The notes beneath the pieces were generated by a model that saw only the letters and a program-made list of their open reading frames with translations, had not been told where the DNA came from and did no database searches. A stretch of DNA of 64,000 bases from Lentzea fradiae (GTDB lineage Bacteria > Actinomycetota > Actinomycetes > Mycobacteriales > Pseudonocardiaceae), in assembly GCF_900100955.1 (NCBI RefSeq), contig NZ_FNCC01000017.1:124001-188000 (forward strand). The letters run 5' to 3'. The first letter of the stretch is position 1; each line of letters starts with the position of its first letter. Below, piece after piece: positions 35,928-44,317 of the stretch. A program made the translations under genes and the position numbers.

Positions 35928-36812
35928 TCAGCGGCGCAGACCGGCGAACTGGCGGCGCACCATCGCGGCCCCGATCAGCAGGAAGAACAACAGCACCACC
36001 AGCGTGCCGGTCGTGCCGCCCGACGAGCTCGACAGCGTCACGTCGACGTTGCCGACCAGGGTGATGCCGCAGTCGGCGCGCACCTTGTGCCTGCCGGGCT
36101 CGATGCTCTCGAACTTCAGCGTCGACCGGAACTCGCCGTTGTCGTCGGCGACGGTGCTGCCGACCTCCTGGCCGAGCGACTGGAGCCGGACGGTGGCGCC
36201 CTTGGGGCAGCCGGTGCCCATCGCGGTCAGGTCCTCGCCGGGCTGGATGTTCTCCTTGTCCAGCAGCAGGACGCCCTCACCGGTGGGGCTGCTCAGCGCG
36301 TCGGTGGACGACGGCGTGGCAGAAGAGGAGGGCGTCTCCGTCGTCGTGGTCGTCGTCGGCGCAGTGGTGGTCGTGACGACGGGCGGCCGGGTGGTCACGG
36401 GCGGGACCGTGACGGGCGGGACCGTCGGCGGAACCGTGACGGGCGGCGGGGGTGCCGTGGTGACCGGAGGCGCCACGACGACGCGCAGCTCCGTGCCACC
36501 GGTCCCGCACTTGGTGTTCGTGGACCGGGCCTCGATCTTGTGCGACCCTGGGCTCGTGCCCGCCGGGACGGTGGCGTTCACCGACCCCGAGGAGGCCGAG
36601 GGGGCCGCCGTGAGCGGGCCGCCGTCGAGGGTGAAGAGGATGCCCACGCCGCGGCAGGTGACGAATCCGCTCCAGGAGATGGTCACGGGGCCGCCTGCTG
36701 TGGCAGGCTGCGGCGCCGCGGTCACCACAGCTTGCTGCTGGGCCAGTGCCGGCGCGGCGGCGAGCGCCGTAACACCGGCTGCGAACGCCACGAGTAACAC
36801 TGATGACCGCAT
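35928..36812 (-). CDS. Secreted Ig-like protein with Thr/Pro linker and C-terminal membrane anchor
   Basis: About 294 residues: signal peptide (ending ALAAAPALAQ), an Ig-like domain with paired Cys (FVTCRGVG, TKCGTGGTEL), a long Thr/Pro/Ser linker (about 125-175), a second Ig-like domain with paired Cys, then a C-terminal helix (GTLVVLLFFLLIGAAMV) with RR. A cell-surface stalk-like protein. ATG at 36812 follows GGGGAGTTGGA. Divergent by 34 bases from the next membrane gene. Confidence 0.8.
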   Translation of the reverse strand: MRSSVLLVAFAAGVTALAAAPALAQQQAVVTAAPQPATAGGPVTISWSGFVTCRGVGILFTLDGGPLTAAPSASSGSVNATVPAGTSPGSHKIEARSTNTKCGTGGTELRVVVAPPVTTAPPPPVTVPPTVPPVTVPPVTTRPPVVTTTTAPTTTTTTETPSSSATPSSTDALSSPTGEGVLLLDKENIQPGEDLTAMGTGCPKGATVRLQSLGQEVGSTVADDNGEFRSTLKFESIEPGRHKVRADCGITLVGNVDVTLSSSSGGTTGTLVVLLFFLLIGAAMVRRQFAGLRR

Positions 36813-36846
36813 TCCAACTCCCCGGATCAAAACCTAAGGTGCTCTA

Positions 36847-37611
36847 GTGAGACGTCGCTTGGCCGGTGCAGGTTTACTGCTGTGGTGCGGAATTATGCTG
36901 CTGTCGCCGGCAGCCGCCGCGCAGGGTGGTTCCGTGCTGCTCGAGGCCGATGTGGACGGCAGGCCGGTCGGGATCGGCACCCTGGTGCTCGACCCGGCGG
37001 AGACGTCGAAGATCTCCATCACGGTTCGCAACGGCACCGACACCGTGCAGCGCGTCAAGACGGTGCGGATCAGCGGCAGCGCGCTCGCGTTGACCTTCTT
37101 CGCCTACGACACAACGGTTCCGTTCGACGTCCCGCCGAGGTCCGTCGAGACGCGGTCGTTCCCGCTCGACCCGTCCGACCTCGGGTCGCAGGCGATCGGG
37201 CTGCTGCCGGTCGAGATCGAGGTCGTCGACGTCCAGCGGGAGACCATCGCCTCCATCACCACGAGCGGTGACGTCAAGGGTTCGCTGTGGTCGGTCTACG
37301 GCGCGTTCGGGCTGGGCGTGCTGGTGCTGACGGCGTTGTCGTGGGCGGGCGCGCTGATCGCCTTGGCCCGCAGGCGCCTGCCGCCGAACCGGTGGCAGCG
37401 CGCCATGCGCTTCCTGCCCGCCGGGATCGGTACAGGGCTCGTCGCGGTGATCTCGCTGTCGGTGCTGCGGCTGGTGGCGCCGTCGCCCACGGCCGAGATC
37501 CCGTTCATCGTCGGCGCGGCCGCGGCGGCGTTGCTGCTCGGGTACGTGACACCGCACCCGGTCGAGCAGCGGCCGTTGTCCGATGTGGACACGGTGAGGA
37601 TTCCGCGGTGA
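36847..37611 (+). CDS. Membrane protein with extracellular Ig-like domain
   Basis: 254 residues: signal peptide, an extracellular beta-rich domain (TSKISITVRNGTDTVQRVKT), then three membrane segments (GAFGLGVLVLTALSWAGAL; IGTGLVAVISLSVLRLV; IVGAAAAALLLGYV). TAAGGT at 36835-36840 six bases before the GTG suggests a leaderless transcript. Its stop overlaps the kinase start (GTGA), so it is probably the kinase's partner. Confidence 0.75.
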   Translation: MRRRLAGAGLLLWCGIMLLSPAAAAQGGSVLLEADVDGRPVGIGTLVLDPAETSKISITVRNGTDTVQRVKTVRISGSALALTFFAYDTTVPFDVPPRSVETRSFPLDPSDLGSQAIGLLPVEIEVVDVQRETIASITTSGDVKGSLWSVYGAFGLGVLVLTALSWAGALIALARRRLPPNRWQRAMRFLPAGIGTGLVAVISLSVLRLVAPSPTAEIPFIVGAAAAALLLGYVTPHPVEQRPLSDVDTVRIPR

Positions 37612-39206
37612 ACCAGCCCGGCCTGGCCGCGGCCCTGCCCCAGTACGTCGTCGGCGAGCAGATCGGCGAGGGCGGCATGGGCGTCGTCTACGGCGGCGTG
37701 CACCGTCAGCTCGGCCGTCCCGTGGCGATCAAACGGCTGCCGCGGGCGGTGGCGGAGGACCCGCGGATGAGCGAGCGCTTCGAGCACGAGGCGCGGTTGC
37801 TGGCCCGGCTCGACCACCCGCACATCGTCCCGGTCTACGACTACGTCCGGCAGCAGGGCGAGCACCTGCTGGTGATGGAACGCCTCGACGGCGGCACCGT
37901 GTGGTCGCGGTTCGCGAGCGACGGTCTCACCGCGCAGCAGTCGTGCGGGATCGTGCTGGCGGCGCTGTCCGGTCTGCACGCGGCGCACGAGGCGGGCGTG
38001 CTGCACCTCGACGTGAAGCCGAAGAACCTGCTCTTCACCTCCGGCGGGGTGGTGAAGGTGGCGGACTTCGGCATCTCCCAGGTCGTGTCGGAGGGCGCGA
38101 CGCTCGTGACGCACGGCGGCGCGGTGCTCGGCACGCCCGCCTACATCGCGCCGGAGCAGGCGATGGGCAACCCGTTGTCGCCCGCCGCCGACGTCTACGC
38201 GACCGGCACGATGCTCTACGAGCTGCTGTGCGGCGACCTGCCGTTCGAACGCGGAGGCGGGCCGCTCGCGATGATCCAGAAGCGCGTCTACCAGGACCCG
38301 CGGCCGTTGCCGAACGTGCCGGAACCACTGACGGGCGTGGTGATGCGCAGCATCGCGCGGGACCCGCAGGCTCGCTATCGCAACGCCGAGACGTTCGCGA
38401 TCGACCTCGCAGGCGCGGCGGGCCACCTGTTCGGTCCTGACTGGCTGGTGCGCCTGAACATGCCCGTGCACCTCGCGCCGCAGGTGTCCTCGTCGTCCAC
38501 GCGCCGGACGTTGCGGCCGGTGGAACGCGACACGGTGTCCCTCACCCGGCAACCGGTCCGCGCCACGCTGGTCGACGCGGTCCCGGCCGCGCGGCTGAGC
38601 GGCAGCAGCACGCTGGTGCCGGCCGCTCAGGTGCTCAAGCCGCCGTCGTCGCCGTGGCTGCTGTGGCTGGTGGCGGCGGTCGCGCTGGTGGCGATGGTCG
38701 TGGCGCCGTTCCTGGCCACCGGCCGCGAGCTGCCGCGGGTGATCCAGAGTCTCGCCGATCCCGTGCAGGAGCAGGGCACGCAGCTGGTCGTGAGCCTCGC
38801 GGGCTTCGAGCTCGCGAACGTCGCGCGCACGGCGGACGGGTTCGAGCTGCCGGGTGCCGCGCGGTGGGTCGTCGGTGGCGCGGTGACGGCCTCGGTCGAC
38901 GGGCGGGAGTTCCTGCTCGTCTCGAATCAGACGCCGTGGCTGAGCATCATGGGCTCCGGGTCGGCTCTGCTGCTGCTCTTCACGTTCGCGTACCTGGAGT
39001 CGAACCTGCGGGCGTTGCGGCGCAGGCAGACCGGGATCGCCGCGGTGGTCGCGTCGGTGCCGCTCGGGCTCGGGCTGGGGCTCGCGGTGTGGCTGCTGGT
39101 GTCCGTGCTGCTGGAGCACGAGCCGACGATGCCGGTCGCGCTCACGTGCGGGGTGCTCGGAGCGGCGGCAGCGCTGGCCGCGTCGCTGGCGTCTAAACCT
39201 TCCTGA
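37608..39206 (+). CDS. Membrane serine/threonine protein kinase (non-RD)
   Basis: 532 residues. Cytoplasmic kinase domain: GEGGMG loop (about 21-25), Lys42, HLDVKPKN at 133-140 in place of the usual HRDVKPxN, DFG at 153-155, GTPAYIAPEQ in the activation segment. Four membrane segments follow with an extracellular piece of about 80 residues between the first two. Loss of the HRD arginine marks a non-RD kinase, often not regulated by activation-loop phosphorylation. Substrates unknown. Confidence 0.9.
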   Translation: MNQPGLAAALPQYVVGEQIGEGGMGVVYGGVHRQLGRPVAIKRLPRAVAEDPRMSERFEHEARLLARLDHPHIVPVYDYVRQQGEHLLVMERLDGGTVWSRFASDGLTAQQSCGIVLAALSGLHAAHEAGVLHLDVKPKNLLFTSGGVVKVADFGISQVVSEGATLVTHGGAVLGTPAYIAPEQAMGNPLSPAADVYATGTMLYELLCGDLPFERGGGPLAMIQKRVYQDPRPLPNVPEPLTGVVMRSIARDPQARYRNAETFAIDLAGAAGHLFGPDWLVRLNMPVHLAPQVSSSSTRRTLRPVERDTVSLTRQPVRATLVDAVPAARLSGSSTLVPAAQVLKPPSSPWLLWLVAAVALVAMVVAPFLATGRELPRVIQSLADPVQEQGTQLVVSLAGFELANVARTADGFELPGAARWVVGGAVTASVDGREFLLVSNQTPWLSIMGSGSALLLLFTFAYLESNLRALRRRQTGIAAVVASVPLGLGLGLAVWLLVSVLLEHEPTMPVALTCGVLGAAAALAASLASKPS

Positions 39207-39813
39207 CGGCGCGGTCGAACAGGTCCGCGAGCTCCGTCGCGTACCGGGAGACGTCGGTGTCCGGCCGGGCCATCAGCTCGGCCGGCGTCGCCTCCATCGC
39301 CGCCATCACCGCCACCGCCATGACGCGCGGCGCGAACTCGCGCAGCTCCCCGGCCTCCTGGCCCTCGCGGAACATGTCCTCCAGCTCCGTCAGCGCCTTG
39401 GCGTTCTGCTCCTCCGCCCACGTCCTGGCGGCCTCGGCGTCGCGCGCGGCCGTCGCGATCTGGCCGATGGCGACCAGCTCGGCCGGGTGCTCGGCGCAGT
39501 AGTGCACGAAGCCCTCGACGAGGGACCGCAACGCGGAGACGTAGCCGTCGGCGTTCTCGGTGCGTGCGGTCAGCGCCGCGTCCATCGAGCCGTGGACGGT
39601 CAGCATGACCTGTTTCATCAGCTCCTCGCGCTTGGCGAAGTGGTACGTGATCAGGCCGGGGCTGATGCCCGCGCGCTGCGCGATCCGCACGAACGACGCC
39701 TTCGCGTAGCCGACCTCGGTGATCGTGGCGATGGTCGCGGCGACGATCTGCGCGCGCCGGGCGTCCTCGATGAAGCTGCGCTTCTGGTCGCCCGGCCGGT
39801 TTTCTGGTTGCAT
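39193..39813 (-). CDS. TetR-family regulator
   Basis: 206 residues. HTH at about 20-65 (RRAQIVAATIATITEVGYAK, then AQRAGISPGLITYHFAKREE) and a ligand-binding helical body. ATG at 39813 is preferred over one at 39822 because AGGA fits it better. It overlaps the end of the kinase gene by 14 bases. Divergent from the secreted TIM-barrel gene with a shared operator. Confidence 0.9.
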   Translation of the reverse strand: MQPENRPGDQKRSFIEDARRAQIVAATIATITEVGYAKASFVRIAQRAGISPGLITYHFAKREELMKQVMLTVHGSMDAALTARTENADGYVSALRSLVEGFVHYCAEHPAELVAIGQIATAARDAEAARTWAEEQNAKALTELEDMFREGQEAGELREFAPRVMAVAVMAAMEATPAELMARPDTDVSRYATELADLFDRAVRKV

Positions 39814-39823
39814 GAACAGCATC

Positions 39824-39839
39824 CTAGTTGAGCAACTAG
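39824..39839. promoter_or_regulatory. Probable TetR operator
   Basis: CTAGTTG-AG-CAACTAG, perfect 7-bp arms with a 2-base spacer, in the 39-base gap between the divergent TetR and TIM-barrel genes, overlapping the TetR promoter. Binding is inferred. Confidence 0.65.
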
Positions 39840-39852
39840 TCCAGGGGGAACC

Positions 39853-40983
39853 ATGATCAGCCGGAAGGGGTTCCTGCGAGCCGTGGCGGGTGCGGCGGTG
39901 CTCGCGGGCATGGGGACGGGCACGGCGTCGGCGGGCACGGGGCATCCAGGCAGCCGGCAGGCGGGCAGGAGGTGGCGGGGCGGGGTCTGTTACGACACGG
40001 GCGTCCTGCACGCGCCGGGGGACCCGTCGAGCCGGGTGCGGTGGAGCCGCCGGCAGCTCGACCGGGAGATCGGGATGATCGCGCACGACCTGCGCTGCCC
40101 GTCCATCACGGCGTTCGGCACCGACCTCGGCAGGCTCGCCGAGACGACCGACGCGGCGCTGCGCCACGGCATGGAGGTGTTCGTCCAGCCGCGGCTCTAC
40201 GACCACCCGCAGGACGAGGTGCTCGCGCACATGGCCGAGGCCGCCCGTGCCGCGGAGCGTCGGCGCACCGGCGACGACGTCACGTTCGTGACCGGCTGCG
40301 AGCACTTCCTGTTCACGCCGGGGATCATCCCCGGAGACTCCTTCATGGAGCGCATCGAGAACATCGCGTCGTTGCCGGACACCGAGTGGCCGCGGGTCAT
40401 CGCGCGGTTCCGCGACTTCCTGGCACGGGCGGTCGAGGTGAGCCGCCGCGAGTTCCGCGGCCGGATCACCTACGGTGCCGCCGCCGGAGCCGACGCGTCG
40501 TGGACCGACTGGTCGATGTTCGACGTCGTCGGCCTCGACTACTACGCCTTCTACGACACCGATGCCGAGTACGCGCCGGACCTCGCCCAGTACCGGCGGT
40601 GGGACAAGCCCGTCATGGTGCTGGAGTTCGGCTGCTGCACGTTCACCGGTGCCGCCCGGGCCGGCGGCATGGGCTGGGACGTCGTCGACTGGGAGGCCGA
40701 GCCGCCGGTGGTCAGACCCGGCGTGGTGCGCGACGAACGCGAGCAGGCAGACCACATCGCGCGGATGCTCCGCGTCTTCCGCGCGGAAGGGCTGGCGGGC
40801 GCGCACCTGTACTCGGTCATCACCCCGGACTCACCGCACCACCCGGAGCGCCGCGACCTCGACTTCGACATGGCGTCGTACAGCCTGCTGCGCACCGTCC
40901 GTGAACGGTTCGAGGACGACAACTCGCCGTACCGGCTGGAGCCCAAGCAGTCGTTCCGCGCGTTCCGGCGGTTCAATCGCTGA
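39853..40983 (+). CDS. Secreted glycoside-hydrolase-like TIM-barrel protein
   Basis: 376 residues with an N-terminal twin-arginine-like signal (RKGFLRAVAGAAVLAGMG, ending TASA). Strand patterns AFGTDLGRLAE, TFVTGCEHFLF, FDVVGLDYYAFYDT and MVLEFGCCTFTGAA fit a glycoside hydrolase (GH5/GH-A-like) barrel, with the Glu of LEFGCC placed as nucleophile. Close relatives are sometimes labelled abortive infection proteins, which this sequence does not support. Substrate unknown. Its stop overlaps the convergent histidine kinase by 11 bases. Confidence 0.72.
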   Translation: MISRKGFLRAVAGAAVLAGMGTGTASAGTGHPGSRQAGRRWRGGVCYDTGVLHAPGDPSSRVRWSRRQLDREIGMIAHDLRCPSITAFGTDLGRLAETTDAALRHGMEVFVQPRLYDHPQDEVLAHMAEAARAAERRRTGDDVTFVTGCEHFLFTPGIIPGDSFMERIENIASLPDTEWPRVIARFRDFLARAVEVSRREFRGRITYGAAAGADASWTDWSMFDVVGLDYYAFYDTDAEYAPDLAQYRRWDKPVMVLEFGCCTFTGAARAGGMGWDVVDWEAEPPVVRPGVVRDEREQADHIARMLRVFRAEGLAGAHLYSVITPDSPHHPERRDLDFDMASYSLLRTVRERFEDDNSPYRLEPKQSFRAFRRFNR

Positions 40984-42232
40984 CGACGCGCTCCTTCGGG
41001 AACGACGCCGTCACCAGGAAGCCGCCGTCCTCGGTCGGCCCCGCCGAGAACTCGCCACCGAGCAGCGTGGCGCGCTCGCGCAGGCCGACCAGGCCGTGGC
41101 CACCGCCCGGCAACGCCGACGACGGGCTCGACGGCGCGGTGTTGCGCACCTCGACCTGCACGTTGTCGTCGTACTGGGCGTCGATGAGCACCGTCGCGCT
41201 CGATCCCACGGCGTGCTTGCGGATGTTGGTGAGGGCCTCCTGCACCGTCCGGTACACCGCGCCGGACACCGGTGTGGCGAGGTCCTCGACCGGCCCCTTG
41301 AGCTGGATCTTCACCTCGAAGCCCGCGTCCGCGGCCAGCTCGGGCAGCTCACCGACGCCCGGCTGGACGTTGTCGTCGGTCGTGCGCAGCACCGACACGA
41401 GGTGACGCAGCTCGTCCAGCGTGCGCGTCGACAACATGCGGATCGTGCCCGCGACCTGCTTGTGTTCGGCGTCCGCGACGGCCATGCGCAACGCGCCCGC
41501 CTGCATCGCGATGAGACTCACCTGGTGCGACACGACGTCGTGCATCTCGCGGGCGAGCTTCGCGCGTTCGTCGGCGCGGATGGCGTGCGCGTGCAGCACC
41601 CGTTCTCGCTCACGTGACTCGGCCAGCTCCACGATCCGGTCCGACAGCTCCTGCCGGGCGTGCACCAGCAGGCCGATCGCGATCGGCAGGCCCGCCACGA
41701 GGAAGCCGTAGATCGCCGAGTGGAAGTGCCCGGACGCCGGGCGTTCGAGCAGCTCGTCGAACGGCCACGCGACGAACCGGCACAGCCACACCAGCGCCGC
41801 GGCGAAACCGGTCTGCCAGCCGCCGACGTAGCGGCGGGCCACCGAGTACAGCGCGATCATCGCGGCCAGCTGCGACCAGCCGACGAAGAAGCCGGGGATG
41901 GTCAGCACGAGTGTGACGAACGGGAACCGGCGGCGCAGCACCAGCGCGCCGACCGCGATCCAGTTGAACCACAGCTGGTAGCTCTCGACGGGCGGGAGGT
42001 CCGTGATCGGGTCGGCCTCCAGCCACAACGCGAACAGCCACACGTCGAGCACGGCGAGCAGGATCAGCACGACGTCGGCGAGGACCTGGCGGTAGTCGCC
42101 ACCGAGCGGCCAGCGCGAGCCGTCGGCGGTCCCCTTCGACCGTCTGGCCGGGAGCAGCGTCGTGGTCAGGATCCGACCTCCCCTGTGAGCCTTCCGATCC
42201 TCACCGTACTGCGCGTATGCAGCGGTTTGCAT
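40973..42232 (-). CDS. Membrane sensor histidine kinase (HisKA_3 type), no adjacent regulator
   Basis: 419 residues. About five to six membrane helices (about 50-190), a HisKA_3 dimerisation segment with phospho-acceptor H231 (REMHDVVSHQ), and a HATPase domain (TVQEALTNIRKHA as N-box, GGGHGLVGLRERA). ATG at 42232 follows AAGGGGCAGCCC. No response-regulator gene is next to it on the same strand, so its partner must be elsewhere. Confidence 0.88.
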   Translation of the reverse strand: MQTAAYAQYGEDRKAHRGGRILTTTLLPARRSKGTADGSRWPLGGDYRQVLADVVLILLAVLDVWLFALWLEADPITDLPPVESYQLWFNWIAVGALVLRRRFPFVTLVLTIPGFFVGWSQLAAMIALYSVARRYVGGWQTGFAAALVWLCRFVAWPFDELLERPASGHFHSAIYGFLVAGLPIAIGLLVHARQELSDRIVELAESRERERVLHAHAIRADERAKLAREMHDVVSHQVSLIAMQAGALRMAVADAEHKQVAGTIRMLSTRTLDELRHLVSVLRTTDDNVQPGVGELPELAADAGFEVKIQLKGPVEDLATPVSGAVYRTVQEALTNIRKHAVGSSATVLIDAQYDDNVQVEVRNTAPSSPSSALPGGGHGLVGLRERATLLGGEFSAGPTEDGGFLVTASFPKERVVSD

Positions 42233-42318
42233 GGGCTGCCCCTTCACCCCGACCGGCCCCGTCAGGGGGTAAGACGCCCGCGCACGCGAATCGGTACGCC
42301 GCTCCTCTCACATATGTG

Positions 42319-42352
42319 CTACCGCACACGTCCGTGCGGACGCGTGCGGTAG
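42319..42352. repeat. Inverted repeat upstream of the histidine kinase
   Basis: Arms 42319-42334 (CTACCGCACACGTCCG) and 42337-42352 pair at 15 of 16 positions with a 2-base centre. It lies between the kinase start and the DUF4360 gene end; may be an operator or a terminator. Confidence 0.6.
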
Positions 42353-42363
42353 TCACGGCACTA

Positions 42364-42395
42364 CAGGGGGCACTGCTCGCGGAGCGCTGCCCCTG
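42364..42395 (-). terminator. Hairpin after the DUF4360 gene
   Basis: CAGGGG and CCCCTG arms (42364-42369, 42390-42395) with a further internal GCTC/GAGC pair, eight bases after the stop of the leftward DUF4360 gene. Confidence 0.55.
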
Positions 42396-42402
42396 AGCAC
42401 TA

Positions 42403-43035
42403 TCAGCGGCAGGTCAGCCAGCTGAACCGGTAGGTCGTGTTGATGGCGCCGTCGGTCGAGTCCATCGAGATGAAGCTGGTCGTGGTGGACGTGTTCGAGG
42501 TGCCGGGGTACACGCGGAGCTCGGTGTTGATGTTGAAGTTCCTCTTCTCCCCGCACGGGTGGTAGACGATCGCGGCGATCTCGGTGGTGTCGGTCGCCTG
42601 CCAGTCGTCGCTGTGCGGCCCGTTGTAGCGGTGCTGCTTCGGGTCGTTCTGCGACATGCCCTGGAAGTAGTAGTTGGCCTTCTGGATCGCGTAGGCGCCG
42701 CGCTCCAGGTGCGCGAAACCTCTGTAGTCGGACTGGGCGATGCCGTAGGTGAAGCCGGACGGCACGTTCACCCGCAGGTTGAGCTGGCAGTTCTTGCGGA
42801 AGTCGGTCGGCGCCGCACCGACGCCGACCTGGGCCAGGTAGTCGCTGTAGGTGACGGTGAACGCCTTGTTGTCCTCCGACACCGCGACGGCCGCGGTGCC
42901 CGCCGGGCAGCCGGAACCGTTGACCGTGACGATGTCGATCGTGATGTGGTCGGGCGGCGGCACCTCGTTGGGAGCCCCACCGGGCGGGAAGATGATGGTC
43001 GACGTGAGCAGGGCAGCGGCAACCGCGTTGAGCAT
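42403..43035 (-). CDS. DUF4360 protein, second tandem copy
   Basis: 210 residues. IDIVTVNGSGCPAGTA, FTVTYSDYLAQVG and FRKNCQLNLRVNVPSGF match DUF4360, small extracellular beta-sandwich proteins of actinobacteria and fungi with unknown function. The N-terminal hydrophobic segment (AVAAALLTSTIIF) is short for a signal peptide but probably exports it. Paralog of the gene at 43107. Confidence 0.85.
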   Translation of the reverse strand: MLNAVAAALLTSTIIFPPGGAPNEVPPPDHITIDIVTVNGSGCPAGTAAVAVSEDNKAFTVTYSDYLAQVGVGAAPTDFRKNCQLNLRVNVPSGFTYGIAQSDYRGFAHLERGAYAIQKANYYFQGMSQNDPKQHRYNGPHSDDWQATDTTEIAAIVYHPCGEKRNFNINTELRVYPGTSNTSTTTSFISMDSTDGAINTTYRFSWLTCR

Positions 43036-43106
43036 GGTGCACCTTTCCGACGCAACTCGCAGGACGGGGCGGCGGCGGGAAAATCAGGTGGCGGCCTGTC
43101 AGAAAA

Positions 43107-43733
43107 TCAGCAACGCTTCCACGAGAAGTGGTGCAGAGTGCGTGCTTCCCCACGCGTGTAGTCCATCGTCAGGAAGCTCGTGGAATTGGCATCGGAAGTA
43201 CCCTTGTCAACGCGCAGAGAACTGTTCACGTTGAGATATTTCTTCTCACCGCACGGGGCGTGGACGATCTGGTCGAACTCCGTTCGATGACTGATCGACC
43301 AGTTGTCGTCGAAGGGGCCGGTGAAGTTGTGCTTCCAGGTGGTCGTCTCCGACTGCCCCTGGAAGTAGTAGCTCACGGCCTGGGTGCCGGTGGCGCCGCG
43401 AGCGAGGTGCCCGTAGCCCGCGTAGGTGGCTTCCGCGATGCCGTACGTGAAGCCCTGCGGGCTGTTGATCTGCAGGGTGAGCTGGCAGTTCTTCCGGATC
43501 TCCGTCGTCGGGGAGCCCTTGCCGGCCTGGGCGAGGTAGTCGCTGTAGATCACCCAGAACGAGGTGTTGTCAGCCGACACGACCACCTGTGCGGTGCCCT
43601 GTTTGCACCCGGAGCCGTTCACCGTCACCACGTCGACCGTCACGCGTTCCGCAGGAATGGTGTCGGCGTGTGCGGGCGTGGACGACAATGAGAACAGCAC
43701 GGCGAGAGCGGCTGCTGCCGTCGCTTTGCGCAT
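43107..43733 (-). CDS. DUF4360 protein, first tandem copy
   Basis: 208 residues with a clear signal peptide (AAAALAVLFSLSSTPAHA) and the same core (VDVVTVNGSGCKQGTA, YSDYLAQAG, IRKNCQLTLQINSPQGF). ATG at 43733 follows AGGAAAGG. Similar length and cysteine placement to the neighbouring copy point to a local duplication. Function unknown; secreted. Confidence 0.87.
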   Translation of the reverse strand: MRKATAAAALAVLFSLSSTPAHADTIPAERVTVDVVTVNGSGCKQGTAQVVVSADNTSFWVIYSDYLAQAGKGSPTTEIRKNCQLTLQINSPQGFTYGIAEATYAGYGHLARGATGTQAVSYYFQGQSETTTWKHNFTGPFDDNWSISHRTEFDQIVHAPCGEKKYLNVNSSLRVDKGTSDANSTSFLTMDYTRGEARTLHHFSWKRC

Positions 43734-43927
43734 GGAGTTGGCCTTTCCTGGTGCCTCTTTCTCGGCGTGGCGCGGCGGCGGTGTCGGGAAGGTTAGCGCA
43801 GACCCTCGACGAATGGTGTGATCCAAATGGACCATGTCATCCTGATGGAGCAGTTAGTGGAGAATTCTCGAAATCTTCGCGGCACCTGGTGCTGAGGGAA
43901 CGAATAAGTTCCGGCATACTTGCCCGC

Positions 43928-44317
43928 ATGTCGCAAGCTGGGCTGGTGCTCGTGGTCGAGGACGAGGACCCCGTGCGGAGGTACACCGTCAGCCTGCTCG
44001 AGGAGCTCGGCTTCCCGGTGCTGCAGGCGAGTGACGGCGTCGAGGCCATCGCGATCCTGCGCGAACGCCGCGCGGAGGTCGGCGTGATGCTGCTCGACCA
44101 CAGCATGCCCGGCCTGTCAGGCGAGGAGGTGCTCGCCGAGCTGGAGCGCGAGGACCTCACCGTGCCGGTGGTGCTGACCAGCGGCTACGACCGCGCGGCG
44201 CTGGAGGTCCGGTTCGCGGGCCACGAGGTGGCGGGATACCTGCAGAAGCCGTTCCGCATCGAGGCGCTGGACGAGACGGTCCGCGCCGTGGTCGCCCGCC
44301 GCGCCAGGGCTCACTGA
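43928..44317 (+). CDS. Single-domain response regulator (receiver only)
   Basis: 129 residues, one CheY-like receiver: acidic EDED pocket, phospho-acceptor D57 (MLLDHSMPG), conserved T/S (LTSG) and K in LQKPF. No output domain. CATACT at 43915-43920 sits seven bases before the ATG (leaderless). Convergent with the hybrid kinase, whose stop overlaps this one by seven bases. Confidence 0.9.
   Translation: MSQAGLVLVVEDEDPVRRYTVSLLEELGFPVLQASDGVEAIAILRERRAEVGVMLLDHSMPGLSGEEVLAELEREDLTVPVVLTSGYDRAALEVRFAGHEVAGYLQKPFRIEALDETVRAVVARRARAH

Noticed and set aside
39853..40983. Abortive infection protein
   Set aside because: That name is used for relatives, but the sequence has a Tat-like signal and a glycosidase-like barrel and no Abi features.
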